From: Herbaspirillum chlorophenolicum
GTDB taxonomy: Bacteria; Pseudomonadota; Gammaproteobacteria; Burkholderiales; Burkholderiaceae_D
Direction of reading: 5' to 3'
Length of the DNA stretch: 64,000 bases
NCBI RefSeq assembly: GCF_001189955.1
Contig: NZ_LFLT01000001.1
Span: 1 to 64,000 of the forward strand
The notes below the pieces were generated by a model. That model saw only the letters and a list, made by a program, of their open reading frames with translations. It was not told the origin of the DNA and searched no databases. The position numbers and the translations under genes were made by a program. This document shows positions 1 to 7,947 of the stretch, one piece after another (within the stretch, counting starts at the first letter, position 1; each line of letters begins with the position of its first letter).

Positions 1-1
1 T

Positions 2-139
2 GACGAGATCCGCCGCCAGATCCCGGCTTGCCTGGAGGGCGACCGCTGGTTCCACAACGACATCCGGGCCGCACATGACTTCGTGGTCAGCGGTTCGGTG
101 CGCAATGCGGTGGTGGCGTCCATCGGGCAGTTCGTGTGA
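2..139 (+). CDS. C-terminal fragment of an unidentified protein
   Basis: The window opens inside a reading frame that runs 45 codons to a TGA stop. The visible tail (DEIRRQIPACLEGDRW... ending ASIGQFV) contains a plausible helix but no motif I can assign, so no function is proposed. It is treated as real because its codon use fits the neighbours and a strong hairpin terminator follows 22 nt after the stop. The 5' part lies outside the window. Confidence 0.6.
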   Translation, partial: DEIRRQIPACLEGDRWFHNDIRAAHDFVVSGSVRNAVVASIGQFV

Positions 140-161
140 GGCGCTGTTTATCGTTGCAATG

Positions 162-191
162 AAAAACGCCCGGATGAGTCCGGGCGTTTTG
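162..191. terminator. Bidirectional rho-independent terminator
   Basis: A stem AACGCCCGGA / TCCGGGCGTT with a 4-nt loop is flanked by an A-run on the left and a T-run on the right. It can end the partial gene on the + strand and the Sel1-repeat gene on the - strand. Confidence 0.85.
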
Positions 192-201
192 TTTTCGGAT
201 T

Positions 202-966
202 TCAGCGCGATGCTGCCAGCTGCAACATGCGGTCACCTATCTGGCGAAAACTGGGATGGCCGGAAAGCTGCAATTCGTTGCCGATCTTTTTCATGAAGGC
301 TGCGGTAGCGCTGCCGGCAATCTTTTCCAGCCAGAAGTTGCCATCGTCGATGCGTCCGCGTTCGGCCAGCATGCAGGCGTAGCTGTATTGGCCGCGGAAG
401 TCGCCGCCCTCGGCCGATGCGCGGTAATACTTGAACGCGGTGGCGCGGTCTGCTTCGACCACGACGCCATCTTCGTAATAGCGTCCCACCAGGTTGAGCG
501 ACTTGGCATGGCCCAGGGCAGCCGCCTTGCGGTACCACTCCAGCGCCAGTGCGTGGTTTTGCTCCAGTACGCGGCCGCTGGAGAGGAAGTTCGCGTAGTT
601 GTACATGCCCCAGTCGAGACCGGCTTGCGCCGCCTGCAGGTACCAGTGGGCGGCTTGCGCCGGATCCGGCGCTATGCCCCAGCCATGTTCGAGGCAGCGG
701 GCGCGCATGTTCATCGCTATCGGCAGGCCCTGGTCCGCAGCGCGCGCGAAGCAGTCGAAAGCGCGCGCAGCATCTTGCGCAATGCCCCGGCCATCCAGCA
801 GCAGTTGCCCAAGCATGGCTTGCGCTTGCGGGTCTTCCAATGCGGCGGCGGCTTGCAGCCAGTGCGCCAGCTCTTCCACCGGTCCCGCGAACAGGGCCTT
901 CCATTGCTGCGCCGTCACGGCATCCAGTTCCGCACGGCTGCGCGGAGGGGCGGGGCGGCCGGTCAT
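202..966 (-). CDS. Sel1-like (TPR) repeat protein of the PiuC locus
   Basis: This 254-residue protein is built from tandem Sel1-type repeats of about 36 residues, with the typical spacing of A..LG.....G.GV..D...A...Y..AA (for example LEDPQAQAMLGQLLLDGRG, then AMNMRARCLEHGWGIAPDPAQ). Such alpha-solenoids mediate protein-protein contacts; the partner is unknown. The start at 966 was chosen because its ATG overlaps the stop of the upstream hydroxylase gene as ATGA, implying translational coupling; a Met 4 codons upstream is less likely. From family knowledge, a Sel1/TPR gene follows the piuC-type hydroxylase next to a siderophore receptor in Pseudomonas as well, so a role in the same iron-uptake module is inferred. 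No signal peptide is obvious. Confidence 0.8.
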   Translation of the reverse strand: MTGRPAPPRSRAELDAVTAQQWKALFAGPVEELAHWLQAAAALEDPQAQAMLGQLLLDGRGIAQDAARAFDCFARAADQGLPIAMNMRARCLEHGWGIAPDPAQAAHWYLQAAQAGLDWGMYNYANFLSSGRVLEQNHALALEWYRKAAALGHAKSLNLVGRYYEDGVVVEADRATAFKYYRASAEGGDFRGQYSYACMLAERGRIDDGNFWLEKIAGSATAAFMKKIGNELQLSGHPSFRQIGDRMLQLAASR

Positions 967-1646
967 GTGGCGCTCCACTGGCGGATCAGGTTGTGGTACA
1001 CGCCGATCAGCGTGCGTCGGGCCACTTCGTCAGCTCCGGTGGCATTGAGTTTCTGGATGGCGTTATCGAGGTCGAACAGCAGGGCGCGCTGGGTATCGTC
1101 GCGTACCAGGCTTTGCGTCCAGAAAAAGCAGGCAACGCGTATGCCGCGCGTGATCGGGGTGACGCGATGCAGGCTGGTGGCGGGGTAGAGCACCATATCG
1201 CCGGCCGCGAACTTGGCGCGATGCAGGCCGTAGGTGTCGTGGATTTCCAGCTCGCCGCCATCGTACTCGTCGGGCTCGCTCAGGAACAAGGTGGCAGACA
1301 GGTCGGTGCGCAGCTTGTGGCCGTCGGGCAGTATGCGGATGCTGCCGTCGATATGGTCGCCAAAGGTCATCCCTTCGCCATAGCGGTTGAACATGGGCGG
1401 GTAGACGGCATTGGGCAGGGCGGCGCTGATGAACGTGGAATGGCCTTCGACCGCTGCCAGCACGATTTGCTGGCATTGGCGCGCCACTTCAGAACGCTCG
1501 TCGATCTGTTGGTTGAACTTGACCGGCGCACCCTGGTAGCCGGCGGTAACGCGGCCATCCACCCAGGCGGGGCCGGCGGATTCGAGCTTGTCCCGGAGGG
1601 CCTTGAGTTCGTTTTGGTCGAGTACTTCTGGAATGCGAACCAGCAT
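963..1646 (-). CDS. piuC: PKHD-type Fe(II)/2-oxoglutarate hydroxylase, PiuC/YbiX family
   Basis: The 227-residue protein belongs to the PKHD/prolyl-4-hydroxylase-like Fe(II)- and 2-oxoglutarate-dependent dioxygenases. The facial triad is visible as H98-x-D100 (FGDHIDGSI) and H160 (YPATSLHRV), and R170 (TRGIR) is placed to bind 2-oxoglutarate. The start at 1646 gives the canonical MLVRIPEVL N-terminus; an in-frame Met 24 codons upstream has no family support. It is transcribed divergently from a TonB siderophore receptor across a shared Fur box, which matches the known fiu-ybiX and piuA-piuC pairings. It is cytosolic. The substrate of this family is not established, so a role in siderophore processing is inferred from context only. 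Confidence 0.9.
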   Translation of the reverse strand: MLVRIPEVLDQNELKALRDKLESAGPAWVDGRVTAGYQGAPVKFNQQIDERSEVARQCQQIVLAAVEGHSTFISAALPNAVYPPMFNRYGEGMTFGDHIDGSIRILPDGHKLRTDLSATLFLSEPDEYDGGELEIHDTYGLHRAKFAAGDMVLYPATSLHRVTPITRGIRVACFFWTQSLVRDDTQRALLFDLDNAIQKLNATGADEVARRTLIGVYHNLIRQWSAT

Positions 1647-1741
1647 GTTGTTCTTTCGGCGGATCTGGATCTGGGATCTGTTATGCAGGCGCGGCGGGCT
1701 ATGGTGCCAGCGCAACAATGTAAAAAGTTTTAAAGGATTTT

Positions 1742-1772
1742 AATGATAACAAGAACGATTGTCATTTATAAT
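1742..1772 (+). promoter_or_regulatory. Fur box and -10 element of the siderophore receptor gene
   Basis: AATGATAAC and GATTGTCATT form an imperfect inverted repeat (1742-1766) like the Fur consensus of GATAAT hexamers. It is followed directly by an exact TATAAT (1767-1772). The site lies in the 321-nt intergenic region between the divergent hydroxylase and receptor genes, so iron repression of both is likely. The rest of that region shows no gene. Confidence 0.75.
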
Positions 1773-1967
1773 TCGGCCTAACAATAATTAACAGGTTGCC
1801 GCTTGATGCTCATCAAGCATTCAGATCCAGGCGGAACCTCACGTTAACGTATTTCTGCCAGCCACTTCGTTCTGCACGAACCGCCAGCCCTATCACCCTC
1901 GGGGAAGCGGCGAATGCCATGCCATGGCCTTCGCTGCATCAGTCTTCACCAATAAAAAAGGAAAAAT

Positions 1968-4181
1968 ATGGACCGCCGGTTCACTCCCGTCGTCGCGACC
2001 CTGTTCGCCGCGATCAGTACTCCTGGCATGGCGCAGACCAGCGCCGCCAAGGATTCCTCCAAAGACGCCAGCCTGCCTGACGTGGTTGTGACCGACAATG
2101 CGGCCAGCACTGTGAAGGTCGACCAGACTTCCTCGGTGAAGTCGACCGCGCCGCTGCTCGATACGCCCAAGTCGATCACCGTCATCCCTTCCGAAATCCT
2201 CACCCAGACCGGCTCGACTTCGCTGCAGGAAGCGCTGCGCACCACGCCCGGCATTACCTTTTCGGCAGGCGAAGGCGGCACTCCGCTGGGCGACCGTCCT
2301 TTGATCCGCGGTTTCGACGCACAAAGCGCGACCTACATCGATGGCGTGCGCGACACCGGCGCGCAGACGCGCGACATGTTCAACATCGAATCGATCGAAG
2401 TCACGCGCGGTTCCGACAGTACCGCGGGTGGCCGCGGCGGCCCGGGCGGCAGCATCAACCTGGTGTCCAAGCTGCCAAAGAAGGAAGCGTTCAATGAAGT
2501 CAACGTCGGCCTGGGCACCGACAGCTACAAGCGCACCACGCTGGACAGCAACATGCTGCTGGGCGACAACCTGGCCTTCCGCCTCAACGCGCTGTACTAC
2601 GACAGCGGCGTGCCGGGACGCCCGAGCGCGGTCGATGTCAGCCGCTGGGGTATTGCGCCATCGATCAAGTTCGGCCTGGAAGGCCCGACCTCGGTCACGC
2701 TGAGCTACTACCATCTGCAATCGGACGACATGCCCGACTACAGCACGCCGTACCGCAATAGCGGAACCGCGCGCAGCAAGGCCAACCCGGATAGCCCGGT
2801 CAATGTGGGCCGCCAGTTTTATGGCCGTACGGCGCTGGATTTCCGCAACACCCAGACCGATATCGGCACCGTGCAGTTCCAGCATGACTTCAGCAAGCAA
2901 CTGTCGCTGCGCAACACCACGCGCTATGGCAAGAGCAGCCAGGATTACATCGTCACCAACCCGGACGACAGCGCCGGCAACGTCGCCAACGGCTATGTGT
3001 TCCGCTCGCCCAAGACCCGCATCTCGGATACCACGACCATTACCAACCAGACCGACCTGACCGGTGAGTTCATGACCGGCCCGTTCAAGCACAAATTTGC
3101 GACCGGCCTTGAACTGACCCATGAAGAAACCAATATCGGCAGCTATGTGGTGACGCAGACCAGCGCCAGCGGGGTGCCGATTTCCGGGCGCGTCTGCAAT
3201 GCCGCGCTGCTGGCCAGCTATGCTTGTACCAGCCTCTATCGTTCCAACTCGGGCGATCCTTTCTACGGCACCGTGACCCGTTCGCCGACGGTCACCAATA
3301 CCACCGTGATCACCAAGTCGGTATACGGCTTCGACACCATGGAGCTGACCAAGCAATTGTTCCTGAACCTGGGCCTGCGTTGGGACAACTACTCGACCCA
3401 TTCGGTGCAGAACACCGGCGCCAACAATTTCTCCAACAACGACAGTTTCCGAAATTACACGGCCGGTCTGGTCTACAAGATCACGCCTGAAGCCAGTGTT
3501 TATGTCTCCTACGGTACTGCATCGACCCCGTCGGGCGCCAGCGTGGGCGATGGCGGCGACAACCTGTCGGCCGCCAACCAGGCGTTGCCGGCTGAGCGCA
3601 CCAAGACGGCTGAAGTCGGCGCCAAGTGGGATCTGCTGAACAAGCAACTGTCGCTGACCGGTGCGGTGTTCCGCATCGAGAAGAACAATGCGCGCGTGGC
3701 AGTGGATGCGACGACCCAGGCCGTGGCCGGCACCCAGCGCGTGAACGGTTTCGAGCTGGGGATTTCGGGCAACCTGACCCGCAAGTGGACCGTGTTCGGC
3801 GGCTATACGCACCTGGATGCCAAGCTGGTCGACAACGGTCCTCTGGCAGCGAACTCGGTCAACAACGGCAACCAGTTCCCCAACACGCCCAAGGACAGCG
3901 CCAGCCTGTGGACGACCTACCAGGTCCTGCCCAAGCTGACCATCGGCGGCGGCGCGTTTTACGTCTCGCGCGTATTCGGCAACCCGGCCAACAGCCTGTT
4001 TGTGCCGTCCTACGTTCGTTACGATGCCATGGCGACCTACGCCGTGGACAAGAACGTGACCCTGCAACTGAACGTGCAGAACCTGACCGACAAGCTGTAC
4101 TACGACCAGGCTTTCACCACGCACTATGCGCACATGGGACCTGGCCGCTCGGCTGTCCTGAGCGCCAACATCCGCTTCTGA
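1968..4181 (+). CDS. TonB-dependent siderophore receptor, Fiu/PiuA type
   Basis: This 737-residue outer-membrane receptor has a signal peptide (MDRRFTPVVATLFAAIS, probable cleavage after A22), a plug domain with the typical TPKSITVIPSEIL and IRGFDAQSATYIDGVRD motifs, the ESIEVTRGSDSTAGGRG stretch, and a 22-strand barrel ending in phenylalanine (IRF). The family imports ferric siderophores using TonB energy; pairing with a PiuC-type hydroxylase suggests a catecholate substrate, which is inference. Start chosen at ATG 1968 behind an AAAAAGGAAA ribosome site. The upstream Fur box predicts induction in low iron. A strong terminator follows. The gene looks intact. Confidence 0.92.
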   Translation: MDRRFTPVVATLFAAISTPGMAQTSAAKDSSKDASLPDVVVTDNAASTVKVDQTSSVKSTAPLLDTPKSITVIPSEILTQTGSTSLQEALRTTPGITFSAGEGGTPLGDRPLIRGFDAQSATYIDGVRDTGAQTRDMFNIESIEVTRGSDSTAGGRGGPGGSINLVSKLPKKEAFNEVNVGLGTDSYKRTTLDSNMLLGDNLAFRLNALYYDSGVPGRPSAVDVSRWGIAPSIKFGLEGPTSVTLSYYHLQSDDMPDYSTPYRNSGTARSKANPDSPVNVGRQFYGRTALDFRNTQTDIGTVQFQHDFSKQLSLRNTTRYGKSSQDYIVTNPDDSAGNVANGYVFRSPKTRISDTTTITNQTDLTGEFMTGPFKHKFATGLELTHEETNIGSYVVTQTSASGVPISGRVCNAALLASYACTSLYRSNSGDPFYGTVTRSPTVTNTTVITKSVYGFDTMELTKQLFLNLGLRWDNYSTHSVQNTGANNFSNNDSFRNYTAGLVYKITPEASVYVSYGTASTPSGASVGDGGDNLSAANQALPAERTKTAEVGAKWDLLNKQLSLTGAVFRIEKNNARVAVDATTQAVAGTQRVNGFELGISGNLTRKWTVFGGYTHLDAKLVDNGPLAANSVNNGNQFPNTPKDSASLWTTYQVLPKLTIGGGAFYVSRVFGNPANSLFVPSYVRYDAMATYAVDKNVTLQLNVQNLTDKLYYDQAFTTHYAHMGPGRSAVLSANIRF

Positions 4182-4202
4182 TCCAAAGCTGCCGCAAGAA
4201 AG

Positions 4203-4231
4203 AAAATAGCCCCGCAAGGGGCTATTTTTTT
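4203..4231. terminator. Bidirectional rho-independent terminator
   Basis: Stem AAAATAGCCCC / GGGGCTATTTT with a GCAA tetraloop, with T-rich tracts on both strands. It ends the receptor gene (+) and the tautomerase operon (-). Confidence 0.9.
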
Positions 4232-4253
4232 GCCTGCCGCTTTTTCCGTGGCA

Positions 4254-4436
4254 TCAATCCGACCAGAGCTTCCCGGCGGTTGCCCAGTTCTCTTTCTTCA
4301 CATCCTGGATGATGATATCCACCGATTCCGGCGGGCATTGCAGTGTCTTGCAGGTGGCTTCGGTGATGGCTTTCACCAGTTCGCGTTTTTGTTCCACGCT
4401 GCGTCCTTCGAACAGCTGGATGTTGAATGTGGGCAT
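4254..4436 (-). CDS. 4-oxalocrotonate tautomerase family protein
   Basis: A 60-residue member of the tautomerase superfamily. After Met removal the catalytic base would be Pro1 (MPTFNIQLFEGRS), and Arg11 of the active site is present. The position equal to Arg39 of the Pseudomonas enzyme is Asp here (SVDIII), so classical 2-hydroxymuconate tautomerase activity is uncertain. Start at 4436 puts Pro directly after Met and has a ribosome site (AAGGAGAACCGC). It lies 43 nt after the class II aldolase gene on the same strand, suggesting one transcript and possibly a shared keto-acid pathway. Confidence 0.88.
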   Translation of the reverse strand: MPTFNIQLFEGRSVEQKRELVKAITEATCKTLQCPPESVDIIIQDVKKENWATAGKLWSD

Positions 4437-4479
4437 GCGGTTCTCCTTGAGATGGATGGGATCGGCCGATCCCCGGTTT

Positions 4480-5238
4480 TCAGTTTTTGTAACTGGCATC
4501 CAGCCGCTCCAGCTTGCGCAGCAGGGCAGGCCATTCGAGTACGCCTTCCGGGCTGCCGTCGCCCAGCAACTGGTCGCGCGTCTTGCGGCATACCGCCGCC
4601 GGCGGCTGGTGCGGGTAGAGCGTGCCGGCCAGTGCCTTGACCTGGATGGCGCAGGCCTTGTCCAGCGTATCGAGCAGCACGAAGGCTTCGGCCACGGTGC
4701 GTCCGCATACCAGGCTGCCGTGGTTGCGCAGGAGCATGGCGGGGTAATTGCCAAGTGCCGCCACCAGCCGCTGTTGCTCGGCCGGCGTGAGCGCCAGCCC
4801 TTCGTAGTCGTGGTAGCCCAGCAGTTCGTAAAAGCGCAGCGCATGTTGCGACAGGGGCAGCAGGCCTTGCGGCTGGATACCGACCGCGATGGCGTTGAGG
4901 TTGTGCAGGTGCAGGACGCAATGCGCATCGGGCCGGGCGGCATGCACTGCGGCATGGATGGCGAAGCCGCCGGCATTGACGCGGCGCCCGCTGCCGTCGA
5001 CGACTTCGCCGGCGAGCGAAATCTTGACCAGGCTGGACGCGCAAATCTCGTCGAAGGCCAGGCCGAATTCATTGATCAGGAAATGCTGCGGCTCGCCCGG
5101 CACCGTGGCCGAGATGTGGGTGTAGACCACATCGTCCCAGCCATTGATGGCGCACAGGCGATAGCAGGCGGCGAGGTCGCGGCGGACCTGCCATTCGGCC
5201 GGGCTGATGCCGGCCGGTGGGGCGTCATTGGCTTGCAT
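4480..5238 (-). CDS. Class II aldolase/adducin family protein
   Basis: The 252-residue protein has the class II aldolase fold: WDDVVYTHISA near the N-terminus, the zinc-binding HLH pair (VLHLHNLNA) and the downstream NHGSL histidine. Relatives include fuculose-phosphate aldolase and decarboxylating or non-catalytic members, so the substrate cannot be read from sequence. The start is ATG 5238, which lacks a clear Shine-Dalgarno sequence; an in-frame TTG lies two codons upstream. A large hairpin ends just upstream of the ATG, suggesting controlled read-through from the outer-membrane channel gene. The tautomerase gene follows on the same strand. Confidence 0.85.
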   Translation of the reverse strand: MQANDAPPAGISPAEWQVRRDLAACYRLCAINGWDDVVYTHISATVPGEPQHFLINEFGLAFDEICASSLVKISLAGEVVDGSGRRVNAGGFAIHAAVHAARPDAHCVLHLHNLNAIAVGIQPQGLLPLSQHALRFYELLGYHDYEGLALTPAEQQRLVAALGNYPAMLLRNHGSLVCGRTVAEAFVLLDTLDKACAIQVKALAGTLYPHQPPAAVCRKTRDQLLGDGSPEGVLEWPALLRKLERLDASYKN

Positions 5239-5246
5239 GATCAAAA

Positions 5247-5306
5247 GCTGGCGGAAACCGGCGGGGGAAAGCTGCAGATTACGCGATTCCCCCGGCCGTT
5301 TCCAGC
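5247..5306 (-). terminator. Large hairpin between channel gene and aldolase gene, possible attenuator
   Basis: Arms GCTGG..GAAAC..CGGGGGAA (5247-5269) and the reverse complement-like TTCCCCCGGCCGTTTCCAGC (5287-5306) form a long imperfect hairpin. On the - strand it is followed by CTTTTGATC and then the aldolase ATG, so it resembles a terminator that abuts the next start codon. Confidence 0.55.
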
Positions 5307-5322
5307 CAGGTTGTGGCCTAGT

Positions 5323-6141
5323 TCAGAAATGGTATTCGGCGCGAATCATCGGCGTCTTGGCCAGCGAGCCCGGCACATAGGACGGGTTGCCGAACTTGTT
5401 GCGCCAGTACTGGTATTCCAGGCCTACGCGCAGCGTGTTCTTGCCCATGCCCATGGTGCTGCCGAGGTCGTACATGACCTGGCCGTCGAAGTTCAGCTCG
5501 GGCGAAGTCGGGCCACCGAATTCGTTCTTGCCCTTGGAGGCGATGTAGTTCATGTAGCCTTCGAAGGCGAAACCCGACGAGCCGAAGGGAATGCCCCAGG
5601 CCAGGCTCAGCATCGGGTGCGTGTCATAGCTGTAGCGGCTGGTGATGCCCTTGGGCTGGTTGCTCTCGAACAGCGCCAGAACGCTGATGTTGAGGAAGCC
5701 CGGCACATCCATCATCAATGTGGGGCCGACGACCCACATGCGCTTCTTGGAGGCGTAGCTGTTGTCGTTCTTGGTGTTCCAGTCGAAGCCCAGCGTCAGG
5801 CCGACGCCGCGTGCCGGGCCGAAGGACAGGTCCTTGCCCGCGATCTTGCCGATGTCCAGCGTATGGCGGTAGGTGATGTAGGCTTCCTGCGCGTTGTCAT
5901 CCTTGCTGTTGGACATCAGCAGGTCGACGTTGAGGAAGTTGGTGCCGTATTTGTAGCCGCTGCTGTGGGTGAAGTTGATGATGCTCTTGGTGATGTCCTG
6001 CGAGTTGTAAGGCTCGGCGAAACGGGTGCCGTAGCGGTAGCCGATCGAATTGTCGGACCAGTCGGCTGCGGCTGCCGCGCCGGATGCGGCCAGCAGGCCG
6101 GCTGCAATGGCGCCGTGAATACGCCGGGATGTTTGTTGCAT
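5323..6141 (-). CDS. Outer-membrane channel, Tsx/nucleoside-channel-like
   Basis: A 272-residue outer-membrane beta-barrel with a signal peptide (residues 1 to about 25, ending GAAAAA before DWSDNSIGYRYG) and a C-terminal aromatic residue (RAEYHF) as expected for barrel insertion. The NSIGYRYGTRF opening and overall length resemble the Tsx-like nucleoside channel superfamily. Start ATG 6141 has a strong GGAGGAGA ribosome site; longer frames upstream lack support. The neighbouring purine catabolism genes (puuE in the same direction, 5-hydroxyisourate hydrolase divergent) make uptake of nucleosides, purines or ureides a reasonable inference. Substrate not shown. Confidence 0.78.
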   Translation of the reverse strand: MQQTSRRIHGAIAAGLLAASGAAAAADWSDNSIGYRYGTRFAEPYNSQDITKSIINFTHSSGYKYGTNFLNVDLLMSNSKDDNAQEAYITYRHTLDIGKIAGKDLSFGPARGVGLTLGFDWNTKNDNSYASKKRMWVVGPTLMMDVPGFLNISVLALFESNQPKGITSRYSYDTHPMLSLAWGIPFGSSGFAFEGYMNYIASKGKNEFGGPTSPELNFDGQVMYDLGSTMGMGKNTLRVGLEYQYWRNKFGNPSYVPGSLAKTPMIRAEYHF

Positions 6142-6338
6142 GGTGTCTCCTCCATTGTTGGTTGTGGCTGCGCGTTGTTGTTTGAATGCGCAGTTCCGTG
6201 GTTCCGCCACGGCGGTCAGGCAAAAATCGGACGTGCGGGATGCGCGCATCCCGTGCCTGCCCAATAGGAGGGGCAGGCGGGTCAGGCAGGATGCGGTGGA
6301 GGGCCGGCGTGGGGGTAGGCCGGCGTCAATGCCCGGCC

Positions 6339-7295
6339 TCAGCTTCGGTTGGAAGCGGAGGGGGCGTATGGGTGAGTCTTGCGCCAGTGCTGGGCGATAT
6401 CGATGCGGCGCGTGACCCAGACGTTGTCGTGGCCGCCAATGTAGTCGAGGAAGCGCGCCAGCGATGCGGCGCGCGCCGGGCGTCCGGCCAGCCGGCAATG
6501 CAGGCCGACCGACAGCATCTTGGGGCGATCCAGTCCGTTCGGGTCGCCTTCGCGGTACAGCGTGTCGAAGGCGTCCTTCAGGTAATCGAAGAACTGCGTG
6601 CCGGAGTTGAAGCCCTGCGGCGCGGCGAAGCGCATGTCGTTGGTGTCCAGCGTGTAGGGCACGATCAGTTGAGGCAAGTCCGATCCATTGGAAAGGGCGA
6701 CGTTTTCCCAGTAGGGCAGGTCGTCGGCATAGCTGTCGGCGTCGTAGGCGAAGCCGCCGTGCTCGGCCACCAGTCGACGCGTGTTGGGCGAGTCGCGTCC
6801 GGTGTACCAGCCCAGCGGCGGCGCGCCGGTCAGCTCGCGGATGATCTGCACCGCTTCGGCGAGATGGCGGCGCTCGGTGGCTTCGTCGACATTCTGGTAG
6901 CTGATCCAGCGCAGGCCGTGGCAGGCGATCTCATGGCCCAGTTCGAGGAAGGCGGCGGTGGCCTCGCGGTTGCGCTGCAGGGCGCGCGCCACGCCGAACA
7001 CGGTCAGCGGCAGGCGGCGTTCTTCGAACATGCGCAGCAGGCGCCATAGTCCCGCGCGCGAGCCGTATTCATAGATCGATTCCATGCTCATGTGGCGCGC
7101 CGGGAAGCTTTGCGCGCCGATGATTTCGGAGAGGAAAGTCTCGGAACCGGCATCGCCGTCGAGCACGCAGTTTTCCGCGCCTTCTTCATAGTTCAGCACG
7201 AACTGCACGGCGATGCGCGCGCCGCCCGGCCAGCGCGCATGCGGCACATGGCGGCCATAGCCGGTCAGGTCGCGGGGATAGTTGGGGTCTTTCAT
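6339..7295 (-). CDS. puuE: Allantoinase PuuE (polysaccharide deacetylase fold)
   Basis: The 318-residue protein starts MKDPNYPRDLTGYG and contains NodB-like deacetylase signatures (NYEEGAENCVLDGD, HEIACHGLRWI, GWYTGRDSPNTRRLV, ending in a WVTRRIDIAQHW stretch). This matches PuuE, the metal-independent allantoinase that opens allantoin to allantoate and is unrelated to the amidohydrolase AllB. Start 7295 has an AGGAGA site; the longer frame has an implausible N-terminus. It is divergent from the 5-hydroxyisourate hydrolase gene, which acts two steps earlier in urate degradation. The channel gene downstream may be in the same operon (197-nt gap). Confidence 0.9.
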   Translation of the reverse strand: MKDPNYPRDLTGYGRHVPHARWPGGARIAVQFVLNYEEGAENCVLDGDAGSETFLSEIIGAQSFPARHMSMESIYEYGSRAGLWRLLRMFEERRLPLTVFGVARALQRNREATAAFLELGHEIACHGLRWISYQNVDEATERRHLAEAVQIIRELTGAPPLGWYTGRDSPNTRRLVAEHGGFAYDADSYADDLPYWENVALSNGSDLPQLIVPYTLDTNDMRFAAPQGFNSGTQFFDYLKDAFDTLYREGDPNGLDRPKMLSVGLHCRLAGRPARAASLARFLDYIGGHDNVWVTRRIDIAQHWRKTHPYAPSASNRS

Positions 7296-7520
7296 GTCTC
7301 CTGCCTCGTCTTGGTTTTCTGCTGTGTTTGCGGCGATTGCGCGTGCACTTGTTTGGGGCGGATTGCACGGGTAAGGCATTATGTCCGCAGAATGGATGGG
7401 TGGTATAAGGTGGCTCGTATATGGACTTGAAAGGCTGCGGTATATCATTTGCCGTCATCGCATGCCATCGGCATCGGACCGCACAACCGCCACGAAACGA
7501 ACAAGGGAAAGGAATACACC

Positions 7521-7874
7521 ATGGGCAAACTGAGCACGCACGTGCTGGACATCACCAAAGGCAAGCCGGGCGTCGGCGTGAGGCTGGCGCTGTATGCGGT
7601 CGAAGGCGGCCAGAAGAGGCTGCTCAAGAATGCCGTCACCAACAGCGACGGCCGTTGCGACGAACCGCTGCTGGCCGGCGAAGAGGTGCGCACCGGCAAG
7701 TACGAACTGGTGTTCGCCGCCGGCGACTATTTCGCCGCGCAAGGTGTGGATGTGCCGTCGCCGCGTTTTGTCGACGAAGTGGTGATCGCCTTCGGCATCG
7801 CCGATCCGGCGCAGAACTACCACGTGCCGCTGGTGGTGTCGCCCTGGGCGTATTCGACGTATCGCGGCAGCTGA
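7521..7874 (+). CDS. hiuH: 5-hydroxyisourate hydrolase (transthyretin-related protein)
   Basis: A 117-residue transthyretin-like enzyme that hydrolyses 5-hydroxyisourate, the product of urate oxidase. Diagnostic features are the N-terminal STHVLD histidine motif, the central SDGRCDEPLL arginine and the C-terminal YRGS tetrapeptide unique to the enzyme rather than hormone-binding transthyretin. ATG 7521 follows an AAGGGAAAGGAA ribosome site; the in-frame upstream region is not family-like. It is cytosolic, having no signal peptide. The 225-nt gap to puuE holds the two divergent promoters; no operator could be named with confidence. Confidence 0.95.
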   Translation: MGKLSTHVLDITKGKPGVGVRLALYAVEGGQKRLLKNAVTNSDGRCDEPLLAGEEVRTGKYELVFAAGDYFAAQGVDVPSPRFVDEVVIAFGIADPAQNYHVPLVVSPWAYSTYRGS

Positions 7875-7892
7875 CCTTTACCGCCCTGACGA

Positions 7893-7927
7893 AAACGGCC
7901 GCTTCCGGAATCCGGAAGCGGCCGTTT
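7893..7927. terminator. Perfect hairpin between convergent genes
   Basis: A 16-bp perfect stem AAACGGCCGCTTCCGG / CCGGAAGCGGCCGTTT with a 3-nt loop lies between hiuH (+) and the carbonic anhydrase gene (-). T-runs are short (TTT), but stem strength and position suggest a bidirectional terminator. Confidence 0.75.
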
Positions 7928-7947
7928 CGCTTGGTGGGGCAAGGGAG

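Noticed and set aside
1893-4217. Long open frame (774 codons) antisense to the siderophore receptor gene
   Set aside because: Its translation is low-complexity Arg/Gly/Val-rich with no domain, as expected opposite a GC-rich gene; the receptor on the other strand is unmistakable.
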